DNA from: Schlesneria paludicola DSM 18645
Lineage (GTDB): Bacteria; Planctomycetota; Planctomycetia; Planctomycetales; Planctomycetaceae
Assembly (NCBI GenBank): GCA_945876035.1
Contig: CAMCMU010000011.1
Location: 1 to 64,000 of the forward strand
Direction: 5' to 3'
Length of the DNA stretch: 64,000 nt
Shown one piece after another: positions 1 to 11,320 of this stretch. Position numbers and translations under genes: made by a program. The notes below the pieces were generated by a model, which saw only the letters and a program-made list of their open reading frames with translations, had not been told where the DNA came from and did no database searches. Position 1 is the first letter of the stretch. Each line of letters opens with the position of its first letter.

Positions 1-652
<652 letters not shown>

Positions 653-1047
653 ACAATGATTTGCGGTTCGCATGAACGAACCGAATGTGGCTCACAACAC
701 ATGCCGACTCTGCAGCGGCATGTGTCAAATGCAATTTGTATTGTTGTCGAGTTGTCAAATAGCAGACACAGCAAAACCGTACAGCACGCTGAAACACAGC
801 GAGTCAGTGGCGGTCGTGTTGCGGGACGGGGATAGTAAGAACAATGCCACAGCGGGTCAAGTTACTGCCCGATGTTTTTTTGTTTTTTTTTCGACCTGTT
901 TCGGTGTGATGGTTTTGTGAGACTTTGAGGGCAAAAAAACGAGTGGGGCGCGGAGATTGATCGGTGTTCGGATTTGGTGTCTAAACCGCGCCGTAGCGAC
1001 TCTTGTAAACCCCAGAAGGCGGCGCCGGCGGCAACGGGCCAGTCTCC
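653..1047. other. Leader and promoter region of the 23S gene; possible terminator of the AsmA-like gene
   Basis: No credible coding region is seen. Reading towards the 23S gene, the stretch holds a T/A-rich tract (871-892), a promoter (832-860), a 9-bp stem with arms CACATGCCG (698-706) and CGGCATGTG (716-724), and a smaller stem CGGTTCG/CGAACCG (664-683). The stems could be leader elements for antitermination or processing. A GGCGCGG/CCGCGCC pair (947-953/986-992) followed on the minus strand by seven T's (932-938) may terminate the AsmA-like gene, but its loop is long and the case is weak. Confidence 0.55.
832..860 (-). promoter_or_regulatory. Sigma70-type promoter for the 23S rRNA gene
   Basis: On the minus strand there is a -35 box TTGACC (855-860), a 17-base spacer and a -10 box TACTAT (832-837), about 180 bases upstream of the mature 23S 5' end. 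An A-rich tract lies just upstream (871-892), where an UP element would sit in an rRNA promoter. It supports transcription of this 23S gene as its own unit. Confidence 0.6.
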
Positions 1048-4000
1048 TCAAGGGCGAAGAGTTGCTGGGGTTGAGCGTCGGTCGACTGATGGTGGGCGTA
1101 GATTGGAATTTTGGAATGTTTTTCTGGGATCTCGCGACTGGAAGAGAAGTTGCACGGCCGCATCGAGCTCAGGAAACGGGATCACACGAGACGTCGGTTG
1201 GCCGATCTGACCGGTGACCTGAACACCGACGAGTCCCCGGCCAAATTGATTCACAATCGCGTTAACGAACGGGAGCGGAAGTTGAGTTCGAGGCGGCATC
1301 GACACCATCTCAAGGTCCATCATTCCGTCAAAGCGGACGTTGCCACTACCACGCAGACTGATGGTATTGCCTCTTAAATCGATAGGATTGAAGTTGAATC
1401 GAGAGTTGTCAATTGTGAACGTGACGTCGGCTTGTTCGAAAGCCGTGCGATCGGCTGCATCAAGGCGTAAGACTCGAAAAATCTGCACGAATAGGGGCAA
1501 CTCGTACAGTGCAGCCGGCTCGATTCTGATCGCACCCCGTCCTCGCATCTGCTCCGTGGAGTTTCCTTTACCGGAAATATTCATCCAACCATTGATGATT
1601 CCAGCAACATCCCACCGATCTCTCAGGTAGCTCTTTGCGTACTGTTCCAAACGGCTGTCCAGCAGCGTCAATTTGGCACGGTATTCGGGTTCCGCGTTAA
1701 GATTCGCTTCTGCATCGATCGTCAATTTTCCCTGGATGAATTCTCCGGTGACGCTTTCGGACATTGGAATGCGAGACGATCGCGGCTCATTCGCCCCCTG
1801 AACGGCATCCAACGATCCCATTGTGAAGTTGCCGTTGCGAAGCTGGAAAGGCCCCACAACACGGTTGATTTGGTGTGAAATTCCCGAGGGTAGTTTGAAG
1901 ATAGATATCGAATCGAGATCCAGCCTCCCCTCCAGGCGTGGTTTTCCATCGTCCATAGAGCCCTGCATTGCGATCCGGCCATGAATATCTTCCACCTGGA
2001 TTCCCGCGTTGATAGCGCAACCTGCGGAGACCGCCTGCAGATTCCATGTGGCTGAAATATCTTCCAACGGGCGTAACGGGCCGGACAACGTGACCGGGAA
2101 GCCCTCATCTTTGGGCGTAGGTCGAGTAGCGCTGATAGAAAACCTGCCCGTGGGGTTCAATGTTTCGCAAGCGTTTCGCAACGCACCAGGAAGGGCCATT
2201 CGAAACGTCGAGTTCGGGACCAGATCGTCGACGAACAATTCCTCGAATTCGGCGCGCCAGGGTTGTCCGGGCAGAAATGTTCCTCTTCCCCGGCCATGAA
2301 TTCTGGTGTCGTCGTGGCGGGCGTTGAAGGAATGGACCATCAATCGGGCCGCGTGATAACTCAGATCTGCCGTCAGTTCCCGGATAGGCCAAGGGAAGGA
2401 TTTCATTTGGATTTCGGCGTTTCTCACGGTGACAGTCGGAAGTGTCACTTCGCATGGATGACCCGGATTCCAGCGAACTTTCGTTTCACAATCAAAATCG
2501 CCGATCGGCTGAAACTCGTGCCACGCGATGCGGAGCGGTTCCGGGATCGCCGCCTCGAGCGCGCGGTCGAAAGTGGCATTTTTGGTGGAGATCGAAAGAT
2601 CCAGTTGCCCCGGTGCGGGGGTACGTTGGTAGGTTCCGTATCCGGTTAACTCTGCTCCATCATGCTCCCCCTTCAGATCACGAAAGGAGAGCGTCTCGCC
2701 GTTCCAGTGGAGCATTCCACTTAACTGGCCAATCCCGTACGGAAAACCATTAAACATGCAGGAGCTGTCCCGTAGTTTCGCTTCCAAATTGATGTCAAAA
2801 CGTTGGTTGAGTCCTGCGAGTCGCCGAACACGAAGCCAAACATTCCCCTTCCCCTTCAGATTGAGTTCTGTCATTGCCTTTCGAACCACTTCTGGCGACG
2901 CATTAAGCAATTCCGCATCGATCGGAATCCCGTCCGCATGGATGAAAAAATCCGATTCATTTTCCGGTCCTGGATTCCTGACAATTCCCCGGACTGTGAC
3001 AGGGACTCCCCCTGCTCTTCCTTGGCCGTTGATTTCTGCAACGTTGTCCCTGAACAGGACGTTTCCAATAATTTCCCGAACGGGATAGGGGAATTTTTCG
3101 TGCGTCACCGTCGCCTGACGAAACCGTAAATCTGCATCAAATTTTGCGCCCTGTTCCGATTCTCGAGTCCAGGCCTTGAAGTCACACTTGCCACTCAGTC
3201 CAAGGACACCGAACATCCGCCGAACCGAGCCTGGGAGGCGATCCTTTAAAGAGTCTTCGAACTCGACGCCCGTCGCGGTGAGATTCCCCTCGGGAGTCTT
3301 ACCGGCCGCCAGTCGCGCATTGAGAATAAATTTGGAATTCCCGTTTTCGGCGTGAAGATCTCGCACGATCGTTTGCTGATTGTCGATATAGATTGAGCCT
3401 CCCAGTTGATTCAGGGGGAACGGCAGCAGTGCGTTGCTGATCTGTCCATTTCTGATGTTAGCAACCGCCCGAAACACGATCGGAGATCCAGCCTCGTTCT
3501 GCCGAAACGTGGATTCCTGTAAATCGCACAGGCAGGTCAGACCGAAATCGACGATCGGGGGTGACGGCGTCGACTGAACATTCGAATTCAGCGTCATCAA
3601 TTGTGAGGACTTAGATGTCCGTCCCGCCGTGTTGGACAGTGGTGCTGTCGACACTGAGGCCGCCTGTTTGGCGGCCAACTCGGACAGCGATTGACGCGCC
3701 GCCTGCAGTTTCTCGGAAATTGCAGGTGAGATATCGCCCGCCAGTTGCAAGAGACCCTCATCAACAACCAAATTTTTCCATTGGGCCTCAACCGTCCATG
3801 GATGACCATCCAGATGGAGACTCGCCGTTGCGTTGAGTGGACCTGCCGGTTCGATTCGCATCGACAACGCGATCTTTAATTGGCGAGAGGATGACGGCAA
3901 AGCCGTCAAATGAAGTTCGTCCAATTTCATCTGATGAGTCGTCCGACCGACTCGCTCCAGTTCCACAACAACCGTACCGTGCTCGATCTCAATGTCGGGT

Positions 4001-4425
4001 AGAGAATACCCCCCGCCGTTTTGGATCTCGATCCCCTGCCAGTTCCATCGTCCCGTGGAATGCCGAATGGCTCGCACAACTGGCTTCGAAACGCAGATTC
4101 TCTGAATCGTCACGTTTTCGAAGTCTGCCATCTGCTGCTGATCCAGCGTGATCACCGTTTCAGGAATGTAGAGTGCGGGTTCAACCTCTTGAGGTAGTTG
4201 CACCGACAGGCCATACAGACAGGCTCGACCACTGAAGTCAAAGTTTGCCCTCTCAATCCCGAATTTGAGGTCCGGAGCGAGCGCGGCAAGTTGTCTCAAA
4301 ACCTCCATCTTGAGCAGTTGATTGCTCTGAGAATAGAACCAGTACGCGCCACCGCTTCCCGCCACGGCGGCCATTAACACCATCACAGTGATCGTTCTCA
4401 AGATCGAGCTCACGCGAGGCCCCAT
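1048..4425 (-). CDS. AsmA-like large periplasmic protein
   Basis: About 1125 residues. One N-terminal membrane anchor (about residues 9-28) is followed by a long beta-rich periplasmic region with repeated 'G..v..Rn' strands and a C-terminal part typical of AsmA-like proteins, with a GVQVTGQIGQP stretch near the end. AsmA/TamB-type proteins are thought to be bridge-like structures moving lipids between inner and outer membrane; this role is inferred from family resemblance. The ATG at 4425 lies 4 bases after the stop of the upstream glycosyltransferase gene, so the two are probably cotranscribed. A GTG at 4461 would add 12 residues and overlap that gene by 32 bases; neither start has a clear SD. 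Length is at the upper end for the family. Confidence 0.8.
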   Translation of the reverse strand: MGPRVSSILRTITVMVLMAAVAGSGGAYWFYSQSNQLLKMEVLRQLAALAPDLKFGIERANFDFSGRACLYGLSVQLPQEVEPALYIPETVITLDQQQMADFENVTIQRICVSKPVVRAIRHSTGRWNWQGIEIQNGGGYSLPDIEIEHGTVVVELERVGRTTHQMKLDELHLTALPSSSRQLKIALSMRIEPAGPLNATASLHLDGHPWTVEAQWKNLVVDEGLLQLAGDISPAISEKLQAARQSLSELAAKQAASVSTAPLSNTAGRTSKSSQLMTLNSNVQSTPSPPIVDFGLTCLCDLQESTFRQNEAGSPIVFRAVANIRNGQISNALLPFPLNQLGGSIYIDNQQTIVRDLHAENGNSKFILNARLAAGKTPEGNLTATGVEFEDSLKDRLPGSVRRMFGVLGLSGKCDFKAWTRESEQGAKFDADLRFRQATVTHEKFPYPVREIIGNVLFRDNVAEINGQGRAGGVPVTVRGIVRNPGPENESDFFIHADGIPIDAELLNASPEVVRKAMTELNLKGKGNVWLRVRRLAGLNQRFDINLEAKLRDSSCMFNGFPYGIGQLSGMLHWNGETLSFRDLKGEHDGAELTGYGTYQRTPAPGQLDLSISTKNATFDRALEAAIPEPLRIAWHEFQPIGDFDCETKVRWNPGHPCEVTLPTVTVRNAEIQMKSFPWPIRELTADLSYHAARLMVHSFNARHDDTRIHGRGRGTFLPGQPWRAEFEELFVDDLVPNSTFRMALPGALRNACETLNPTGRFSISATRPTPKDEGFPVTLSGPLRPLEDISATWNLQAVSAGCAINAGIQVEDIHGRIAMQGSMDDGKPRLEGRLDLDSISIFKLPSGISHQINRVVGPFQLRNGNFTMGSLDAVQGANEPRSSRIPMSESVTGEFIQGKLTIDAEANLNAEPEYRAKLTLLDSRLEQYAKSYLRDRWDVAGIINGWMNISGKGNSTEQMRGRGAIRIEPAALYELPLFVQIFRVLRLDAADRTAFEQADVTFTIDNSRFNFNPIDLRGNTISLRGSGNVRFDGMMDLEMVSMPPRTQLPLPFVNAIVNQFGRGLVGVQVTGQIGQPTSRVIPFPELDAAVQLLFQSRDPRKTFQNSNLRPPSVDRRSTPATLRP

Positions 4426-4429
4426 CACG

Positions 4430-5731
4430 TCATTTTGATTGAGGGGCGTTGGCTGTTGCACGAAACGGCCATCCGCATCCCACGACGCAGGAATTCAGTC
4501 CAAAAGCCCCGAGGATCGCCAGAGGGTATTCTGCCGGCAGTCGATAACGTAGGGAGCCGACAAAAAACAAATGGAGTCCTGCGAACAGCATCAGCGATCC
4601 GGTCGTCATCGCCAAAAGAAAGAAGTTTCGGCGCGCCAGCCATGCTCCGCAGGCGGCAAAAAAGAATAATGGAATGACGGCGATCATGACCATCGTTTGC
4701 AATGAGGCTTGACGAAACTGCCGTGCGTTGGGGAGAAGACTCCAATACCGCTGCTGCTTCTTGATTGCCAGCCACATCGAGCGAAGCGGATGTTCCCTCA
4801 AAAAGGCAATCGCCCGCCCCCGATACTCTCGATCCATCTCATACTCGCTCAGCCTTGAAAGTCGCTGTTCCCGGTCAAAGAAGGCCATGTCACTGTCTCC
4901 CGTGGCTTCGGGGTGCAGTCCGTCATACAAACTTGGCCCAACCCACAAGGTCGTGGGGACGATGTGTTGTTCCGTGACCGCATAGTTCCGGATGATCCAC
5001 GGAGCCAACAGGAGAGTCACCCCAGCGACCAACCAACTCAGGGAAATAAGAATGGAATGGGTGGAACGACCGCCTCGCCGCGAGCACAACACAAAAACAG
5101 CGATCAGGGGTCCTACATACAGCCATGTTGGACGCATGTACGTCGCGACGGCAATCATCATTCCGGCAAACATCGCCGTGCCGTCGAACCCTCCGTGAAA
5201 CGATTTTCGCTCCTTGAAGCGATCCAGTGATACGAATGTCAACAGGCTCGCCAAGAGCGTGACGGCGAATACGGTCTCGCTCAACAGCAAAACACTGAAC
5301 AAGATTTGAGTTGGCGACAACGCGACATAGATTGCGGCAATAAGTCCGATTTTTGCGTCACATAGTTCGCGACCGAGCCAATAGGTCAGGCCACAGGCGA
5401 CCGTACCGACACCTGCAAGAAGACATCTCGCGGCGAATGTGCTTTCACCAAATAAAAATTGGGATAAGGCGAGAAGTAGTGGAAATCCGGGCATTCTCAG
5501 CACAAATCGTGGGGGCGTATAAATGGAATAGTCCTTGCCCGCGACAATGCGCTGAGCCAATTCCCAATACCCATTGGCATCGCCTGGAATCAGGCAGATT
5601 TCCCCTGGCGTTGCCGCCACCTTCTGCTCGACCACAATCGCCGCGGCCAGTCGCAATCCGAACGCAACCAGAAGTGTTAGCAGCAGGCCCAAGTTCCCCT
5701 GGGATCGGATGAACTGCTTCAGCCATTTCAT
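4430..5731 (-). CDS. GT-C fold (family 39/PMT-like) membrane glycosyltransferase
   Basis: A polytopic membrane protein of 433 residues with roughly ten hydrophobic segments. The first periplasmic loop contains an acidic patch (PGDANGYWELAQRI) like the catalytic loop of ArnT/PMT-type enzymes, which transfer sugars from lipid-linked donors. The acceptor and donor cannot be read from sequence. The ATG at 5731 is preceded by an unusually G-rich SD (GGGGGGAGGGGGCGGC); an upstream in-frame start at 5767 would translate this G-run as a Gly stretch and is less likely. It sits 4 bases upstream of the AsmA-like gene, suggesting a joint role in envelope assembly. Confidence 0.75.
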   Translation of the reverse strand: MKWLKQFIRSQGNLGLLLTLLVAFGLRLAAAIVVEQKVAATPGEICLIPGDANGYWELAQRIVAGKDYSIYTPPRFVLRMPGFPLLLALSQFLFGESTFAARCLLAGVGTVACGLTYWLGRELCDAKIGLIAAIYVALSPTQILFSVLLLSETVFAVTLLASLLTFVSLDRFKERKSFHGGFDGTAMFAGMMIAVATYMRPTWLYVGPLIAVFVLCSRRGGRSTHSILISLSWLVAGVTLLLAPWIIRNYAVTEQHIVPTTLWVGPSLYDGLHPEATGDSDMAFFDREQRLSRLSEYEMDREYRGRAIAFLREHPLRSMWLAIKKQQRYWSLLPNARQFRQASLQTMVMIAVIPLFFFAACGAWLARRNFFLLAMTTGSLMLFAGLHLFFVGSLRYRLPAEYPLAILGAFGLNSCVVGCGWPFRATANAPQSK

Positions 5732-5968
5732 GCCGCCCCCTCCCCCCAAAAAAACCGGCCTAGACATAAAACGCGGGATCGTATGAGCGACATGTGAAAA
5801 TGGTCAAGATGGATCCTGGCTGAGCCTCTTTTCGGAGTGCCTCGAAAACTTTCGGCTAGGGGGATCGACCATCGGGTGCGCGGATCCGTTTCTCTTGGAA
5901 GTGTCGCCCTTGGAATTGATCTAGGCTCGGAGTGGAACGACTACTAAGATCTCGTTCCCTTCGAGGGC

Positions 5969-6514
5969 GTGCCGTGCATTCAGCTCAGCGATGGATTGCA
6001 AAGGGTGATCGAATTGACGTGTCTTATCGGCGAGCAAAAGAAACGACCGGGAACCAGCAATTTACGTCCGGTCCTTTTGAATCCTTTGATTTCATCTTCC
6101 GGAATCTCAGGGATCTTCGCTTTTCAAATCGTTGGTCTGGCTTTCATCGCCCTCACGCAAGCGGGTTGCGTCAGTCGTCGTCTGATGGTCAACTCTAACC
6201 CTCCCGGTGCCGTTGTGTTGTGCGATGGCAAAGAGGTGGGCTATACGCCCACGGGCATCGATTTCACCTATTATGGAACTCGCGAGCTGACTCTGATTAA
6301 AGATGGATACGAAACCAAAACGCAACTCGTTCCCGTGCGTGCGCCATGGTATCAGTGGCCTGTGATTGAGTTTTTCTCCGATAATTTTTGGCCTGGGCAC
6401 GTGACGGACCGCCGCGAAGTTGCGTTCGAGTTGGAGCCCAAACAAATCGTTCCCAGCCAAGAACTCTTGAACCGTGGCCAGAACCTCCGCAACGAAGCCG
6501 AAATCAGCCGGTAA
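5969..6514 (+). CDS. PEGA-domain lipoprotein
   Basis: A hydrophobic stretch ends in the lipobox LTQAGC (Cys about residue 66), and the mature part starts with a PEGA domain ([21 protein letters not shown]). PEGA domains are short beta-sandwich modules found in surface proteins and kinase-associated receptors. The mature domain ends in a basic/acidic tail. The listed ATG at 5969 leaves an unusually long N-terminal extension before the signal peptide; a TTG near 6079 or 6088 is a plausible real start. It is divergent from the glycosyltransferase gene. The function beyond membrane anchoring is unknown. Confidence 0.65.
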   Translation: MPCIQLSDGLQRVIELTCLIGEQKKRPGTSNLRPVLLNPLISSSGISGIFAFQIVGLAFIALTQAGCVSRRLMVNSNPPGAVVLCDGKEVGYTPTGIDFTYYGTRELTLIKDGYETKTQLVPVRAPWYQWPVIEFFSDNFWPGHVTDRREVAFELEPKQIVPSQELLNRGQNLRNEAEISR

Positions 6515-6683
6515 AACATGGCCGCTCGTGGAGGGATGTCTCGATGCTTCTTTTCTGACGACGGGTTTGGCTCGCTCCCGGTCAGTCGATTCGGCCGACC
6601 AGCGACAACTAAGTCCACGCTGCGGCCCACAGACAACGACAGATTTTCCGATATCCAAGAACATGAGAACCAAGGAAGGACTG

Positions 6684-7691
<1,008 letters not shown>

Positions 7692-8261
7692 CGTGAACGC
7701 TTCACAGCAAACTTACGGCGATCCGAAACGCACGACGGACCACGCCAGTGCTGAGACAACGAAGAAACGCCTTCGCCCGAATTCCAAGACCCGGACGAAG
7801 GCGTTGTCGCGTTCGATTTTGACAGTCCGTCAATCACGTCACTCGTGCCGCAGCGCGCTGTTGCCGGTGAGAGTCTTGCCCGGGAGGTACTTGCCGGGGA
7901 TCAATGCCACCTTGTTAAACGGCAACGCGATTCGAAAATCGACCGCGGCACAGAGGTCCGCGGATCACGTCATTACGGCGTACACTTCGTGTCTACCACC
8001 CGAAAACATTGGTTTGAGCTGCCTGTAAATTCGGCGTGTTCGCACCGCATTCACGGGCTGGGTTCGCTCATCTTCAACTCGGAACGAGCGGTCGCGTGAA
8101 TGTCGATTGACCTTCAAAGCTGCGAATTCCTGCTCGAACGGTCACACGCGAATTTGTACCACCCCCTCCGATTTTGCAACCTGTCTGTGCCGCCTCTGAA
8201 GGCATCTCGTCGTGTCCCTCCTCGGCGAATGGAGAGAGAAAAGGCGAACGAGCAGGGGCGG
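7692..8261. other. Intergenic stretch with a hairpin and a short protein-like fragment
   Basis: Apart from the hairpin at 7766-7805, the minus strand at about 7840-7962 encodes a protein-like stretch (AVDFRIALPFNKVALIPGKY, then LPGKTLTGNSALRHE and a stop) with no start codon after the preceding TGA. It could be the tail of a decayed gene. No other credible gene is seen. Confidence 0.35.
7766..7805. terminator. Inverted repeat downstream of the DUF1559 gene, possible terminator
   Basis: Arms AACGCCTTCG (7766-7775) and CGAAGGCGTT (7796-7805) form a perfect 10-bp stem extended by CCG/CGG. It lies about 75 bases after the DUF1559 stop. There is no clear T-run on either strand, so termination is only suggested by position. 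Confidence 0.4.
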
Positions 8262-9050
8262 CTAACAAGGATTCTTCACCTTCAACCGACCCGTCCAAGC
8301 TAAGAGCTGTTTCCAAAACAAGGAATAATAAGATCCGACTTCAATGGCGTTAGCACCTGCTGCTTGGGTGCTAACGCGTTTGTCTCCCCAGTCGACAAAA
8401 CCGCCAACCCAATGCGGAGCGACATCTGAGGCAAATGACGCAACGCGCCCCCTGCGATCATCACTCGTCACAAGAATGGGGTAGGAGCATGGGGAGGGTT
8501 TCCATTCAAATTCGAATTCTTTCTGACCGTGAGGTTGAAAGCGATGCGGAGTCATTGGAAATGCCTGAAGTAAAAGGTTCCAGTCTCGTCCTTCTTTGAG
8601 TTCCAATCTGTTAGCTCCTCCGATCACAGGAGGAGCCTCCCAAGGGAGATCCCACAATCCGCTCACGCCTCGGGGTGGGGCCAGAATCGCCCCGTGACAA
8701 AAGTTGAGTCGGTCGTCCTTGGTTTGAATTTCGACAGGGAGCATTTCGGCAATCGGCGTACCGTCCCAGTTTCCGCCGAATCCGTGAAAGGATTCCCAAC
8801 CACCGATCATCAGAAAGCCGGCCCCAAGAGCAACCGACCGGACGATCGCCTGCTGAATCGGCACAGACACTTGAGAGGCCGGATAGTCACTGAAAATGAA
8901 CAGTTGTCGATTTTCGATCTCTTGTCGCGAAAGTTGCACGTGACTGGGAATGTAATCAAACGTTAACCCGTAATACGTCAAGATCCCTGCGAGATAGCAG
9001 GCCGCTCCTTCGAGATTGGTATCTCCGCAGTAGAGAATGGATGCGGTCAT
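8262..9050 (-). CDS. Class I glutamine-amidotransferase-like protein (DUF1355-type)
   Basis: 262 residues. The fold begins ILYCGDTNLEGAACYLAGIL and contains the segment GAGFLMIGGWESFHGFGG typical of putative glutamine amidotransferases of this group; no catalytic Cys-His-Glu triad can be named with confidence, so it may be a non-enzymatic member. The ATG at 9050 overlaps the stop of the upstream isomerase gene by four bases (ATGA), so the pair is translationally coupled. A hairpin (GCGTTAGCACC 8347-8357, GGTGCTAACGC 8367-8377) lies within the 3' part of the coding sequence. The context suggests a joint carbohydrate-related role with the isomerase. Confidence 0.75.
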   Translation of the reverse strand: MTASILYCGDTNLEGAACYLAGILTYYGLTFDYIPSHVQLSRQEIENRQLFIFSDYPASQVSVPIQQAIVRSVALGAGFLMIGGWESFHGFGGNWDGTPIAEMLPVEIQTKDDRLNFCHGAILAPPRGVSGLWDLPWEAPPVIGGANRLELKEGRDWNLLLQAFPMTPHRFQPHGQKEFEFEWKPSPCSYPILVTSDDRRGRVASFASDVAPHWVGGFVDWGDKRVSTQAAGANAIEVGSYYSLFWKQLLAWTGRLKVKNPC

Positions 9051-10090
9051 GAAGAAAAACTTTCGGTTTCCAGAAGGCCAAGCATGCGATTGAGCGAGTC
9101 GCCGGTCTGATGAATGAGTGCTTCCGGCCAATACAAATACGGGTGAAAGGATTCGAACGTCAGATATCCTTGATAACCAATCGAATCAAATGCGTTGAGA
9201 ACCGCAGGCCAATTTGTCGTTCCATCCAGCAGCGGGCGGAATGCTTCGAGTGACGAATCCGTCCCCTTCTTGGTGAACTCCTTCAAATGGACGTTCTTGA
9301 TCCTCGTGCCGAGTATCGGAATCCAGTGTTCTGGAAATTGATACAGCATGATGTTTCCCGTATCGAAATGGACGTGGATGCGATCGCTGCCAAATCCATC
9401 GACGAAATCAACCATTTCCATCGGTGTCATCAGGAAACCATTGAAGAAAATATTTTCCATATTGAGATTCACGTTCAGCTTTTCCGCTGTTGGAATCAGC
9501 TTTTGAACAGCCGTCTTTGCCCTGGTGAGGCAGATGTCATTTGCAACGGGGACATAATCTGTTCGCCAGGGGATATGGACGGCACCGGGGACAACGAGCA
9601 GGTTATCCGTGCCCAGATCGTGGGCCGCGGAGGCCATCAGTTCTGCCAATTCAATGGCGCAAGCTCGCGTGGCGCGATCGTGACTTGTGAAGGGATAGGG
9701 CCAGAAAAGAAAAGAGCACAGGCCGCTGATCGCGATTCCAATCCGTTCGGCCATCTGCCGGATCGCGGTGTATTCCTTCGCTCCCGATTTCGGCGACAAA
9801 TCATTGTCCAGATCGTAGTTCAGTTCCACACCATCGAATTCCGCCGCTTTCGCCAGTTTCAAGCACTGCTCAAGCGACATTTTTTCGGGATAGGGGAATG
9901 CCCAAAGGTTGATTGATTTTTTCATGTGATAGCGACGTTTGATCGGAGTTACGGGAGTCGCCTGAGCCACCGTTGTCAATCCGAACGGACCATGCATGGT
10001 CGCTGTGGTCCCGGCCGCGACAAGAGCCGATCCAAGAAGTGCTCGACGAGAAAAGGATTCGGATTCAACAAGACGAACGGGCTCGGACAT
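9047..10090 (-). CDS. Exported sugar phosphate isomerase/epimerase-like TIM barrel
   Basis: 347 residues. The N-terminus SRRALLGSALVAAG looks like a Tat signal. The mature part is an AP-endonuclease-2/xylose-isomerase-like TIM barrel with the metal-site strands GVELNYD, NLNMENIF, VHFDTGN and LTFESFHP, which supply the conserved Glu, Asp and His ligands. Such proteins isomerise or epimerise keto-sugars, or act on cyclitols, but the substrate cannot be read here. Planctomycete genomes carry many exported copies. It overlaps the GATase-like gene by 4 bases and appears to be the first gene of that pair. Confidence 0.85.
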   Translation of the reverse strand: MSEPVRLVESESFSRRALLGSALVAAGTTATMHGPFGLTTVAQATPVTPIKRRYHMKKSINLWAFPYPEKMSLEQCLKLAKAAEFDGVELNYDLDNDLSPKSGAKEYTAIRQMAERIGIAISGLCSFLFWPYPFTSHDRATRACAIELAELMASAAHDLGTDNLLVVPGAVHIPWRTDYVPVANDICLTRAKTAVQKLIPTAEKLNVNLNMENIFFNGFLMTPMEMVDFVDGFGSDRIHVHFDTGNIMLYQFPEHWIPILGTRIKNVHLKEFTKKGTDSSLEAFRPLLDGTTNWPAVLNAFDSIGYQGYLTFESFHPYLYWPEALIHQTGDSLNRMLGLLETESFSS

Positions 10091-10324
10091 GTGTCTCTTT
10101 AAATGTTAACCACGGAGGCCGACCAGAGAATGTTAATCATCGGCAGCAGTGCAGGAAACCCTCTCAAGGAACGCTTCGCTGCCCGGACAGTTGTCCGCGT
10201 CACACTGGCAGCAAGATGCCTTAGGGAATTGGATTCTCGTCGATAGGGCGTTGGCCCGTCTCCTGCTCCCGTTGTTTGACGGTGGGAATAACAACAGAGT
10301 GAAACTCAAATTCCGAAGTCGATT

Positions 10325-11317
10325 TTATGACGTCTTCTCTGAGATGAGGATCGTCAAAAAGCAGTCATGGCCGGACCGTCGTCCCGTGGTCGATGGCCGA
10401 GCCATTCGCCGCTGAACATTTTCGATCAACGGTGCCATATCGCGGTCAAAATTCTGCTTCGCCAAGGTGAGCACAATCACCAGCGGGATGGCGACGAGCA
10501 TCAACCGGAGCAACCCCACGAGCCCCGGCTTCCGATGCCGCAACAGTGGCATCTCCGTCACCCAGCACAGAAGTGGAGCGAGCAGCATAGCGATCGCGCA
10601 ACCGGTCGAGAGCCGGCCAAAGAACCGCCCGACGAACAACACGCCGAAGAGGCTGACCACTCCGATTCCAAGAATCACCGGCACGCTGGATCGTTTCGTG
10701 ATGATCCAAGCCACGAGAGTCGTTGCCGCAAGTGTAGCCGCCATTGGAAAAGCCGCCGCGCCACCCTTGATGTAACCCGCCATCATCACGTTCAGTCCGG
10801 CGCATTGGATCGCGAGAACGATTGCCAATGGAATCGAGATTCCCGGTGAACGTTGAGACAACGAGGAAAGCAGACCCCAAAAGCCTGCCAACACGACAGC
10901 AGATACGGCCAGTGTCGCGTTCGACCACCACAGGGGCCAGTCGTCGACGGAACCACTCAGATAAACCGAACCTCGCAGCAAAATCCTCGGGATCGTCGCC
11001 GCCAGACTGATTCGCAGGAACCAAGCGACACCGCGCGGCACGAACGGAAATCCAGCGATCAACTCGACCGCGAGGACCAAAGGAACGACGATCGTGAAAA
11101 ATCGATCGAGGCCGCTCACGGGAGGCCAATTCAATCGCAAAAGTACCGCGATGGAGCCGAACGCCAGAGCAAGCCCGAGGGCGCATGCCGCATTCAGCCA
11201 CGCCGTGCTGGCAGTCCGCCGAACCAGCCGAATCGCCAGCACTATCGTCAGCACAAACACCGGACTGACAAGAGCGGCAACCGCCGTTGCCTGCAGATAT
11301 ATTCGCAGATCTGGCAT
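10325..11317 (-). CDS. Polytopic membrane protein of unknown function
   Basis: 330 residues and about nine or ten hydrophobic segments from the N-terminus (ATAVAALVSPVFVLTIVLAI) to IPLVIVLTLAKQ, then a basic C-terminal tail. No known motif is recognised. Its ATG lies 3 bases downstream of the stop of the YceI gene, so the two are probably in one transcript; YceI as first gene hints at a shared envelope or lipid function. The tail (RRMARPSTTGRRSGHD) is Arg-rich and likely cytoplasmic. Confidence 0.75.
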   Translation of the reverse strand: MPDLRIYLQATAVAALVSPVFVLTIVLAIRLVRRTASTAWLNAACALGLALAFGSIAVLLRLNWPPVSGLDRFFTIVVPLVLAVELIAGFPFVPRGVAWFLRISLAATIPRILLRGSVYLSGSVDDWPLWWSNATLAVSAVVLAGFWGLLSSLSQRSPGISIPLAIVLAIQCAGLNVMMAGYIKGGAAAFPMAATLAATTLVAWIITKRSSVPVILGIGVVSLFGVLFVGRFFGRLSTGCAIAMLLAPLLCWVTEMPLLRHRKPGLVGLLRLMLVAIPLVIVLTLAKQNFDRDMAPLIENVQRRMARPSTTGRRSGHDCFLTILISEKTS

Positions 11318-11320
11318 TCG

